Source of the DNA: Nocardia uniformis NBRC 13702
Lineage (GTDB): Bacteria; Actinomycetota; Actinomycetes; Mycobacteriales; Mycobacteriaceae
Length of the DNA stretch: 64,000 nucleotides
Assembly (NCBI RefSeq): GCF_001613345.1
Contig: NZ_BDCE01000033.1
Span: forward strand, 1-64,000
Reading direction: 5' to 3'
Shown here: in pieces, positions 54,297 through 62,343 of the stretch
How positions within the stretch are numbered: the stretch's first letter is position 1
Layout of the letters: every line of letters starts with the position of its first letter
Made by a program: the position numbers and the translations under genes
Notes under the pieces: model-generated
Database searches by the model: none
What the model was told of the DNA's origin: nothing
What the model saw: only the letters and a program-made list of their open reading frames with translations

Positions 54297-56113
54297 TTCT
54301 CGGCTACCGGTGTCACCGCGGCAGGAATGTCTCCCACGACCTCGTCTAGATTTCGGACGGAATCGAGATAGCTCGCCCGCTGGGCCACCTTCTGCTGACC
54401 CTGCCCGGCGCCGGCCGCTCCCATGGGGGCACCACCCATCGGCATCGCCGCGGGCGTTGCCGAGCCCGAGGCCAACCCGGCACGCGATGTCGATGTGGTC
54501 GTCGAATTCAACTCTTCGGCAGCTGCTGCGCGCGGGAACAACTTCGAGGCGAGCGTGTCCTGTGTCTGCGTGCTGACCGGGCTGCCACCGCCGGCGCCGG
54601 TCGGGCTGGTCGAACCAGGTGAGAGATTGGGATTTCCAGCAGAAATCAGGGAATTCTGATCGACCGGACTCTGCTGCTCCTCTTGCGGTGTCTGCGCCTG
54701 AAGAACCTGTTCCACAATGTCCTGCGCGGCCGTAATCCCTTGCGTCACCGCCTGCTGAGCGGCCTCGATGCCCTTCTCGACGGCGGTCGCGGCCTGCTGC
54801 GCCAGGGTTTGAATCGCCTGCGCCAACTGCGTCAGATCGGTGTCCTGCTGCTCGGGATTCGTGGTTTCCGGCCGCTGCTCCGGTTCGGTCGGAGTTTGCG
54901 GGCTGGACGGAGTTGTTGGGGTAGACGGCGTGGACGGTGTCGGCGGGCTGGTCGGGTGCTGCGTTCCTTCACGCTGAGAGGTGGGCGATTTGGTATTGCC
55001 CGGCTCCTGCGGAATGCCCGCGGTAGTTCCGAATGGTTTCGGAAGCGTCCGAAGGTTGCTGTTGTACTGGATAATTCCAGCGCAATAATATGTTTCGCAA
55101 TTCTGTTGGTATTGCGCCAAATTCCCAGCACCGATCTCACTGCCGGGCAGAGCCAGGCCGGTGAGCGACGGAACGCCACTGTCCGCGGACGTGGCTAAAC
55201 CCGGCTGACCCGTAGCGGGTACCGCTAGACCTGGTTGTCCCTGGCCCCCAGATGAGGTCGGCGCCTGACGCGTTTGCGGCATGGTGGCCTTGGTGGATTG
55301 CAGCCATTCAGCAGCACTCGTCAGATCCGTGCCGATCGAGGCCATCATGGTTGCGAGCGTTGTCCCATCGCTTACGCACCTGTTGACAGCACCGACGGCC
55401 TGGCTTGCCGAAGGTCCCGTCCACCCCTCCAGAAGTTTGTGCTCACCGGTTACCGTGTTGAATTCCTCGAAGGCGCTACGGATTTCGCCGGACATCCAGG
55501 TCCAGCGGCTTCCGGCCACCGACGCGATGGCGGCATTGACGCTCTCCCCCAGGTCGAACAGGTTCTCCCACTGCTTCTGGTACGGGTTTTCCGGCTGCAC
55601 CGCCCGGCTGTCGTCCGGCATTTGATACGCGGCGACTCCATAGATATCGCTGAACGCACCATTACTCGGATTGGGTGCGGAGTCGGAAATCGTCACCTTG
55701 CCGGGATCCGGCGGAGCGGCTATCGGCGCGCTCGCCGTCTTTGTCATAGATATGTTCACAAAGTCATCGACGGACGAATCTTCAGCGGCCGGAAACGCTT
55801 TGGCGGCGAATTTGAAAGTGTCCGCCATATCCCGCACAACGGTAAGGTGCGAACCCAGGATATCGCGGAGCTGGCCCGCCAGGGTGGAGTACTCGTCGGC
55901 CAGCTCGGCCCCGGACGGGAATCCGCCCGCCGGGCCGGCGAACGGACTCAAGCCGGAAACATCAGCCACGGATGCCTGGACAGCGAGTAGGTGACCGATC
56001 AGCGCGCTACATGCGTTCAGCGCCGTTGTGGCCGACTCCACGTTGAACATGAGCGTCTCCGAGCCCACATTCGCCTTCAGGACATCGAATGTAGGAGCGC
56101 CTTCGCTACTCAC
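54293..56113 (-). CDS. Large WxG-containing ESX substrate with disordered C-terminus
   Basis: 606 aa. Residues 1-115 form a helical unit (LADEYSTLAGQLRDILGSHL, FKFAAKAF) like a small ESX target domain. A second helical unit (about 180-280) contains EGWTGPSASQAVGAV, with W-T-G near residue 231, as in PPE/WXG-type proteins. The C-terminal half is Pro/Thr/Gln-rich (PTSPPTPSTPSTPTTPSSPQ) and then Gly/Ala-rich. It therefore looks like a fused pair of target domains, EspB-like in plan. It heads the minus-strand run of substrate genes and is coupled to the second EspG. Confidence 0.65.
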   Translation of the reverse strand: MSSEGAPTFDVLKANVGSETLMFNVESATTALNACSALIGHLLAVQASVADVSGLSPFAGPAGGFPSGAELADEYSTLAGQLRDILGSHLTVVRDMADTFKFAAKAFPAAEDSSVDDFVNISMTKTASAPIAAPPDPGKVTISDSAPNPSNGAFSDIYGVAAYQMPDDSRAVQPENPYQKQWENLFDLGESVNAAIASVAGSRWTWMSGEIRSAFEEFNTVTGEHKLLEGWTGPSASQAVGAVNRCVSDGTTLATMMASIGTDLTSAAEWLQSTKATMPQTRQAPTSSGGQGQPGLAVPATGQPGLATSADSGVPSLTGLALPGSEIGAGNLAQYQQNCETYYCAGIIQYNSNLRTLPKPFGTTAGIPQEPGNTKSPTSQREGTQHPTSPPTPSTPSTPTTPSSPQTPTEPEQRPETTNPEQQDTDLTQLAQAIQTLAQQAATAVEKGIEAAQQAVTQGITAAQDIVEQVLQAQTPQEEQQSPVDQNSLISAGNPNLSPGSTSPTGAGGGSPVSTQTQDTLASKLFPRAAAAEELNSTTTSTSRAGLASGSATPAAMPMGGAPMGAAGAGQGQQKVAQRASYLDSVRNLDEVVGDIPAAVTPVAEK

Positions 56114-56309
56114 TGGAACCCCCCGATCATTCCACTACGTCATCAGTCTCGCCCGGGGAGAACTCGCTCACCCGCGATCCGAGAACCCGGGGCGAGCCCC
56201 ACTATGAGCCGCCGAATGCCACCATTGAACTCGGCTGGCCGGTTGAACACGTGCCCGACCGTATCATGACGCGGCGGGGGGCGCCTTGGGCGTTCTGCTG
56301 GCTCGACCT

Positions 56310-56402
56310 TCGTCATCCCGGCATGCTTTTGGCCGGGATCCACGCCACGAGGTGCTGTGCCAAATCGTGTGGATTCCGGCCAAGAACGCGCCGGAATCAC
56401 CG
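56310..56402. repeat. REP-like doublet: two inverted copies of a 34-bp palindromic unit
   Basis: Unit 1 (56310-56343, minus orientation) and unit 2 (56369-56402, plus orientation) are about 74% identical inverted copies (both start GTGGAT-CCGGCCAA and carry GCCGG-AT). Each forms a perfect hairpin: ATCCCGGC/GCCGGGAT and GATTCCGGC/GCCGGAATC. They are 25 bases apart in the 305-base gap between an ESX substrate gene and the DUF222 gene. The rest of the gap (56114-56309) shows no gene or clear promoter. Confidence 0.72.
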
Positions 56403-56418
56403 GGGGGGCTGTGCAGTA

Positions 56419-58362
56419 TCAGAAGGGTGCCGCTGCGGCGTCGACATCAACTGATGGATTGCGTGTACCGACGACCGCTCCGATCAACCGTGGGGTACCG
56501 GGTTTGGTGGTGGCGCTGCTACGCCGCCGTTCGCCAGGCGGTACATAGACGTGAATCAACTCGGCTAGCGCGTTGACGATTCTGCCGGGATTCAGTAACG
56601 GTTCAGCCAATTCCGGATCGGGTACCTCGGCGGCCGGTGGTATCGGGTTGTGCGGGAACAGGAACTTCGCCCCTTCCGGGCTGGTGGTCACCGAAGTGCC
56701 CGTGGGTGTGCGCCATTCGACCCGACGGTCCGGGTGATGAATGACCGACCAGCCGTTTCGCCCGTGATCGGCGAGAGTTTTGAGCCGGTGGTGGCGACGG
56801 CAGAGGCAGCCCAGATTCGCCGCCGTGGTCGGGCCACCGGAGGCAGGGTCATGGTGATCGAACGGGCTCTGGTGGTCGAGATCGGTGGCTATCGCCGGAG
56901 TCCGGCAGCCTGGTGCACGGCAGATGCCATCGATCGCTCGTACTCTCGCGGCGAGCGACAGGGCAGGCCGATACCGCAACTCCGCAGCATCGACAGCAGA
57001 GGGGGTTGGCCCTGCCCCGCCGTCCCCGGTGATGTCAGAGCTTCCCAGCCGCGCCGAAACGGCAGCGTTCCCCGGCTGGGAAGTAGTAGACAGCGAACCC
57101 GCCCCCGAAGTCGTCACCGCAGCAGCGCTCCCCGACCGAGATACGCCGAGCAGCCGACCGCCCGCCGCAGCCGCCACGACAGCAGCACACCGCGCGTCGA
57201 CCGAGGCAGACGAGTCGGACACGTCAGGAGATCCGGAAGCACTGCCCGCGTCCAGCCCGGCGGGTCGCGGACCGACCACTGAAGTCATCACCGCCGCAAC
57301 GCACTCGACGTGCGCTGCGCCGGACAGCGACCCGACCGCCGAAGTTGTCTGTGCGGAGGCACATTCCACGTGCGATATCGCACGGTGTGAACCTCCCGAG
57401 AAAGTTGTCACCGCGGAAGCGACAGACATGCCGAACCCGCTGGCGGCGTGATCGTTTTCGGGTACAAACTGAAAACGAGCGTGACGAGCGATCTGGCGGG
57501 CCAAGTTGGCATCGATGGCACCGAATCCAGCCAGTAGACCCGGATTGTCCTGTATGCCGATCAGGGTTTCGGCGGAGACGCCGACCTGCACCAGTGCGCG
57601 ACGTGCCGAATTCGCCGGATCCGGAGAGCCGGTGCGCGGGCAGTTGCCGCGCTCGCACTGGCAGGTGAGCCGCCCGCTGCCGTCGGCGAGCGCGATGAGT
57701 GCGTCGGCGCGGCGCTGATTCATCGACCGCGGATCCGCACCGCAGCAGTCGGTGATCGCCATCTCCCGCAACCGCTCGTACAGCGCCCACCCACCGGCAG
57801 CGGGCAGCACCCCGTCCAGCAGCGCCGTCCCATTATCAGCGGCCTGGACACTCACGTATCGCTCCTGCTCCGCCTCCTTGCGCCTCCGCACGGCACCGGC
57901 GGGGTCGATCTCCAACAGCCACTTGCGAATCGCGCGCCGCAACCGTGCGGGATCGTTTCGTGCGGCGTACTCGACGATCCGCTCCTCCAGGGCCTCGACC
58001 AACTCATCGGGGGCGTTCACCAGCGTGTCGTGAATAGCCCGGACCCGCGTCAGATCCACCCGCCCCCGAGCGAACGCCGCCCGCGTCAACGGCAACCGCT
58101 GCTCCAACCCGAGCCCCAATGCGATCAGCCCGTCCGCATGCCGCTGCGAAACATGAAGGTTCACACCGATTTCCGTGGCCGTGGACTCGCCCGCATACCG
58201 GGCGGCAACCCCGAGTTCGATCTGCTGCGCCCGCCGCATGCGGTAGAGCCGCGTCATCAACGCAACCTCCTCCGCCTGCCCCACCGCAACCCGCGCATGC
58301 ACCGCCTCCAGCCGCTCAACCAGCTCGTAGCTGGTGAGGTCAAGCTCGGCGGAATCGCTCAT
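56419..58362 (-). CDS. DUF222 and HNH-endonuclease domain protein (13E12 type)
   Basis: 647 aa. The N-terminal DUF222 region (about 10-300: AVGQAEEVALMTRLYRMRRA, CQCERGNCPRTGSP) is followed by a linker and an HNH domain near 490-555 (CRAPGCRTPAIATDLDHQSP with later CLCRRHH). The linker holds degenerate 20-residue repeats (60-bp period) in the 310-370 area. Proteins of this kind are multi-copy in mycolata; a nuclease role is inferred from the HNH motif only. Confidence 0.88.
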   Translation of the reverse strand: MSDSAELDLTSYELVERLEAVHARVAVGQAEEVALMTRLYRMRRAQQIELGVAARYAGESTATEIGVNLHVSQRHADGLIALGLGLEQRLPLTRAAFARGRVDLTRVRAIHDTLVNAPDELVEALEERIVEYAARNDPARLRRAIRKWLLEIDPAGAVRRRKEAEQERYVSVQAADNGTALLDGVLPAAGGWALYERLREMAITDCCGADPRSMNQRRADALIALADGSGRLTCQCERGNCPRTGSPDPANSARRALVQVGVSAETLIGIQDNPGLLAGFGAIDANLARQIARHARFQFVPENDHAASGFGMSVASAVTTFSGGSHRAISHVECASAQTTSAVGSLSGAAHVECVAAVMTSVVGPRPAGLDAGSASGSPDVSDSSASVDARCAAVVAAAAGGRLLGVSRSGSAAAVTTSGAGSLSTTSQPGNAAVSARLGSSDITGDGGAGPTPSAVDAAELRYRPALSLAARVRAIDGICRAPGCRTPAIATDLDHQSPFDHHDPASGGPTTAANLGCLCRRHHRLKTLADHGRNGWSVIHHPDRRVEWRTPTGTSVTTSPEGAKFLFPHNPIPPAAEVPDPELAEPLLNPGRIVNALAELIHVYVPPGERRRSSATTKPGTPRLIGAVVGTRNPSVDVDAAAAPF

Positions 58363-58524
58363 ACGTTCGATCTTATTCGAGCCGCCCCCGACACGGGAGG
58401 CCGATCACACGACATGCCGAGCTAATCTTCAGCGATCATCAAACGGGGGTCCAGATCAGTTCGCGCACACAGCCTTCGACGCCATCCGGCCCGCTCAGGA
58501 CATCCTTGATCCGGACCTACCGAC

Positions 58525-58863
58525 TCACGGGCGATCGAATTGCCCGTTGGCCACGCCTTTCGCGAACGCATCCCACTCAGCGGCGTTGAACAGTAGTTCC
58601 GTGCCATGAGAGTCAACGAGCGCGGCAGAACCGTCGTCACCCAATCCAACGGTCAAGACCTGGTCGACACGACCGGCTGCTCCAGACAAAACGAGCTCTA
58701 ACACCCCTGACCACTGGCCATTCGAGACGGAAATAATCGGCTGGCATTGAACACGCCCGGCGTACTTGCTGTCACGGATGAGCACGACATCATCGCGGAA
58801 TGCGACCTCGACGCACGTCTTCTCCGCACTACTGAACGTCGATTTGAACCAGGCCACTCGCAT
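58525..58863 (-). CDS. DUF397-family protein with internal insertion
   Basis: 112 aa. The N-terminal WFKSTFSSAEKTCVEVA and VLIRDSK and the C-terminal LLFNAAEWDAFAKGV plus GQFD are DUF397 signatures. Between them are about 45 extra residues (GRVQCQPIISV...), so it is nearly twice the usual length. It lies 6 bases downstream of the DUF5753 regulator; such pairs are common in actinobacteria and regulate development or act as paired regulator-partner systems. Confidence 0.82.
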   Translation of the reverse strand: MRVAWFKSTFSSAEKTCVEVAFRDDVVLIRDSKYAGRVQCQPIISVSNGQWSGVLELVLSGAAGRVDQVLTVGLGDDGSAALVDSHGTELLFNAAEWDAFAKGVANGQFDRP

Positions 58864-58869
58864 GATTAA

Positions 58870-59736
58870 TTAGACTATCCGACTTGCGATCTCATCGATC
58901 AGCATCAACGACTCCTCGCGACCGAGCGAGATCGTGAACAACTGGCGGTACAGGTAGTCCAAGGCCTCGACCTTCGCGCGATCCTCGGTCAGCTCGCCGT
59001 AGATGGCCGTGTCCAACCAACCCACCGTTGGCAGACGGGTGCTTTCGAAGTCCAACAGATGGAATGTCGCGACATTGAGGCCAGCAATCGAATCCCGGGC
59101 ATTGAACGGGATAACACGCAGATCCAAGTTGTCGTCATACTTCTCAACCATCTCGCCGAGATGCCGAAGTTGGTTGCGCTGCACCTCAGGTCCGCCAACC
59201 TCCTGCATCAGCGCGGCCTGACCGATGATCACGGACAGTTGAAGCGCGTCGGGTCCGTCGAGACGGCGCTGACGCTCCAAGCGAGCGCGGACGCGCTGGT
59301 TCACTTCGGTGGGCCGTGCGGTATAGACGATCGACGACATCAACGCTCGAATGTAGTCCTCGGTCTGCAGGAGTCCTGGGATCACGCCGCCTTCGACACT
59401 GCGGATACTCCGCGCACCGTCTTCCATGCCATAGAACCGCATCTGACCGTCGTCAAAGAGCGCGGAATACCCACTCCACCAGCCTCGTTGCCGCGCGGCC
59501 GTTCGAAGCGCGCACAGTTCCCGCTGCTCGTCCGGCTCGAACTCGAGCAGTTCCATCAGGATCTCGAGTTTGCCCTCACTGAACATGCCGCGGTAGTTCG
59601 TAACCTGCGACCAATAGGCCGCGCTGATATCCAGAGCCTGCTGGATCGCGCTCGCCTTCACCCCAACTGCCTTGCCCTGCTCACGGATTCGGAGCATGAG
59701 CTCCCACCCCGCCACGGTAGGAGATACGTGGGCCAT
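58870..59736 (-). CDS. HTH regulator with DUF5753 domain
   Basis: 288 aa. An N-terminal XRE-type HTH (about 10-65, LMLRIREQGKAVGVKASAIQ, with a poorly conserved second helix) is followed by the DUF5753 domain (about 100-280; FYGMEDGARSIRSVEGGVIPGLLQTEDYIRA, VGGPEVQRNQLRHL). Partner of the DUF397 gene downstream. A perfect inverted repeat at 59824-59836 upstream is a candidate operator. Confidence 0.87.
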   Translation of the reverse strand: MAHVSPTVAGWELMLRIREQGKAVGVKASAIQQALDISAAYWSQVTNYRGMFSEGKLEILMELLEFEPDEQRELCALRTAARQRGWWSGYSALFDDGQMRFYGMEDGARSIRSVEGGVIPGLLQTEDYIRALMSSIVYTARPTEVNQRVRARLERQRRLDGPDALQLSVIIGQAALMQEVGGPEVQRNQLRHLGEMVEKYDDNLDLRVIPFNARDSIAGLNVATFHLLDFESTRLPTVGWLDTAIYGELTEDRAKVEALDYLYRQLFTISLGREESLMLIDEIASRIV

Positions 59737-59823
59737 CGCGAGCTCTCCCTCATTGGAAGTCGCTGAACTATGTCCGATTTACCGTACAGCACAGGCCACA
59801 GTGACCACCACAGCCTATTGAGT

Positions 59824-59836
59824 ACTTAACTTAAGT
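59824..59836. promoter_or_regulatory. Candidate operator: perfect inverted repeat ACTTAACTTAAGT
   Basis: ACTTAA and TTAAGT flank a single C. It is AT-rich in a GC-rich genome and lies between the DUF5753 regulator (starting 59736, minus) and the small plus-strand gene at 59964, where a repressor could control either or both. Confidence 0.45.
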
Positions 59837-59963
59837 GCCGTAGTCTTCAATGTGTCGTAGCCCACACTCTGATCTCCAATCGTCCGCGGGGCAGGTCGCT
59901 CGGCCGCGCTGCAGGCAAGAGCCGAACTATCCGCACGACAGTCCAATTCGGGGAGGTACCGCA

Positions 59964-60167
59964 ATGTTCGAAACGTTGAAGGTGGGCATCTGGGCCTGTG
60001 TCGACGACGAATGTCCGATTCGACTCCTGCTTCATCCCGAAGACGACGCGGCCACACTCGTGTTCGGCGGTCCCGATGGATTCGAACTCTTCCTCAGCGA
60101 AGCAGCGCTGCGGAACCTCTTACAGGTGGGCACCGATGGATTGAGCCGCCTGACCACCAGACACTGA
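59964..60167 (+). CDS. Small hypothetical protein, 67 aa
   Basis: The start ATG 59964 has GGGGAGG about 8 bases upstream. Mildly acidic, mixed alpha/beta, with ALRNLLQVG near the end. The pattern (WACVDDECPIRLLLHPEDDA, GPDGFELFLSEAAL) suggests a small folded domain; I do not recognise the family. It lies on the plus strand upstream of another small ORF and divergent from the DUF5753 regulator. Confidence 0.6.
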   Translation: MFETLKVGIWACVDDECPIRLLLHPEDDAATLVFGGPDGFELFLSEAALRNLLQVGTDGLSRLTTRH

Positions 60168-60206
60168 CAACACTACGATGCCAGCCGAAAACACCAGGAG
60201 GTCAGC

Positions 60207-60377
60207 ATGATTGGAGAACTGCTGTTCGTGCTCCTCGGCACAGGATCGGGGGTGACGATCGGCTGGATCGCCGGTGCCGGGCGTACCCGTGGGGCTCATA
60301 CCGCCGGGAATACTGTCGCCGACATCCGGGCCCGCATCGAACGAGAAGATCAGGGACGCTACTGGCTGCTCGCATAA
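60207..60377 (+). CDS. Small single-helix membrane protein, 56 aa
   Basis: ATG 60207 is preceded by AGGAGG about 6 bases upstream, an ideal ribosome-binding site. One membrane helix (about 5-22, LLFVLLGTGSGVTIGWIAGA) is followed by a basic, helical cytoplasmic tail (RARIEREDQGRYWLLA). 39 bases after the preceding small gene, so probably an operon. Function unknown. Confidence 0.6.
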   Translation: MIGELLFVLLGTGSGVTIGWIAGAGRTRGAHTAGNTVADIRARIEREDQGRYWLLA

Positions 60378-60438
60378 CGGATGCATACTCACGCGGGACT
60401 TGTTCTCGCGGAATAGTTCTGGTCGGCGAGCGGCAGTG

Positions 60439-62343
60439 TCAGTTCAGCTTCGGGAGCTCGGGGATCAATTGACGCATGACCGATTCGCCGGTGACGCAGT
60501 TGCCTTCCTGGCCGCCGCTCCCACCGGAAACCGAAACCGTCACCGCTTCCCGCTGATCACCCACCTCCTGATAGGTGTAATAGAGGGTGCAGACACTCGT
60601 CGTTACCGGCTGCGCCTGGACGTCCAGACTTGTTCCATCCCCCAAATCGATGGAGCGCTCAACGGAGAGGTTGTTGAAGCGACGCAACTCTATTTTGACC
60701 GGTTGTGAACCCTCCCAGACGCAGGAGTGAGCGGAGAACTCCGATGGCTTCTTTGGAATTGGGCCTGTTGCGTCGTTCAAGAAGTCCCATGAGACAAGTC
60801 CGCATGGGTCGACCACGGCCAGCGAAGCGGAATCTGTAAGCGCGGGAACCGTATCCCGCGTGGACATCAGCCGGGTGAGCACATGATCAACGAGGCCGCA
60901 CCGCTCCTCGTCGCCATTAATTCTGACGCTGACGCCCCATTGTTCATCGATATCACTGAGATTTGCTGCACGTGCACAATACCCGGCACCAGTCGTCGCA
61001 CCGAAGATCGCCAGGCCATCAATCTCCTGACCCGTTGGCTTGTAGAACTGAAGATTGTCTCCCGCCTCGACGACCATCTTTCCACCGGCTGTCTCCGCCT
61101 CGCATCCCCAATTCCAGCTCGTGGAAAACTGCCAGGTGGATATGTCGGTTGGCCATCCCGAGCCATCCGGTACTGACCCGTCCAGAGCCTGTCGCAGCCA
61201 GGCGCAGGTGTCGGCCTCCCTGAGTCGAGTAAGCATCGAGCCATCCGCTTCTGCCCCCATCGGATCGCCGCTCACCCGACCCCATGCGATGCCCGCGACT
61301 ACCAGCATTAACACAGCCAAGGCCGCGAATACGACCTGGCGGGCGACACGTCGCTGGGCGGAGGTGGCATCTGGCTTGGCCTGCCCGGGTCGCAATCCCG
61401 CAGACCTGGTCGTCGTTGACCCCAACATGGAAACCACTTGCGTGGCATCGGGGTTCGCCGTCAGCGCAACCAGCTCGCGAGCTTGCTGGTCGATGGCTCC
61501 GTGGATCGAAGCCGGCCACGGCATCGTCTGCTCAGACAGTCGGCCAATGTGCTCGAGGAACTGCGCTGGAGTAGGCCGGGCACGCGGGTCCTTGTGTAGA
61601 CAGGGCTGGACAAGCCCGCGCAGCTCCGGTGGAAGTGGCTCCAAGTTCGGAGCGGTGTGCGCGATATTGAACAGCGTGTAGGCCAGTGATCCGCCCACGA
61701 ACGGGCTCGCCCCTGTAGCGGCCATGAACAACAATGACCCTAGGGAGAACATATCGCTGGGATACGAAACCGACTCGGACAGTGCCTGTTCCGGCGACAT
61801 ATACGCCGGGGATCCGACTGTCGAACCAGCTTCGGTGAGGCCACTGGGATTCTCGGTCAGCAATGCGATGCCGAAGTCGATGACGCGCGGACCGTCAGCC
61901 GTCAGCAGCACATTGCCGGGCTTCAGATCGCGGTGCACCAGACCGGATCGGTGAATCTCCTGCAAGGCCACGGCGAGACCAGCGGCCAGCAGTCGGACGA
62001 CCGGAATCGGCAGCGGCCCATTCTCCTGGACTGCTTTGTCCAGCGGCATGCCGACCACGAAAACCGAAGCCAGCCAAGGTGTGTGGCCATCGACATCGAA
62101 GTCGATCACGGGTGCGGTGAATGCGCCGGACACCCGCGTGCTGGCCGATACCTCCCGGCGGAACCGTGCCCGATACTCCGGCTCGTCCAATAGGTGGGCA
62201 TGAATCTGTTTGATCGCAACGAACCGGCCATCTGGCCCAATGCCGAGCAGAACTCGGCCCATACCACCGGAACCGAGTACACCGAGTACACGATACCGGC
62301 CGATGACCTGCGGATCATTGGCGACGAGCGGCTGAACAATCAT
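60439..62343 (-). CDS. Receptor-type Ser/Thr protein kinase with duplicated extracellular sensor domain (B2)
   Basis: 634 aa. P-loop GSGGMGRV, VAIKQIHAH lysine, HRDLKPGNVLL, VIDFGIALL, MSPEQ; membrane helix near 340-362. The outer part has the units READTCAWLRQ and AVVDPCGLVSW, each with Cys pairs. Strong paralogue of kinase B1 at 32298-34220, in opposite orientation. ATG 62343 overlaps the preceding kinase (ATGA). It converges on the two small plus-strand ORFs. Confidence 0.9.
   Translation of the reverse strand: MIVQPLVANDPQVIGRYRVLGVLGSGGMGRVLLGIGPDGRFVAIKQIHAHLLDEPEYRARFRREVSASTRVSGAFTAPVIDFDVDGHTPWLASVFVVGMPLDKAVQENGPLPIPVVRLLAAGLAVALQEIHRSGLVHRDLKPGNVLLTADGPRVIDFGIALLTENPSGLTEAGSTVGSPAYMSPEQALSESVSYPSDMFSLGSLLFMAATGASPFVGGSLAYTLFNIAHTAPNLEPLPPELRGLVQPCLHKDPRARPTPAQFLEHIGRLSEQTMPWPASIHGAIDQQARELVALTANPDATQVVSMLGSTTTRSAGLRPGQAKPDATSAQRRVARQVVFAALAVLMLVVAGIAWGRVSGDPMGAEADGSMLTRLREADTCAWLRQALDGSVPDGSGWPTDISTWQFSTSWNWGCEAETAGGKMVVEAGDNLQFYKPTGQEIDGLAIFGATTGAGYCARAANLSDIDEQWGVSVRINGDEERCGLVDHVLTRLMSTRDTVPALTDSASLAVVDPCGLVSWDFLNDATGPIPKKPSEFSAHSCVWEGSQPVKIELRRFNNLSVERSIDLGDGTSLDVQAQPVTTSVCTLYYTYQEVGDQREAVTVSVSGGSGGQEGNCVTGESVMRQLIPELPKLN

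Noticed and set aside
36407..56113. EsxA/EsxB (WXG100) pair in the second ESX locus
   Set aside because: The about-100-residue proteins present (PE-like, EspC-like, YbaB-like) have no central WxG; none fits WXG100.
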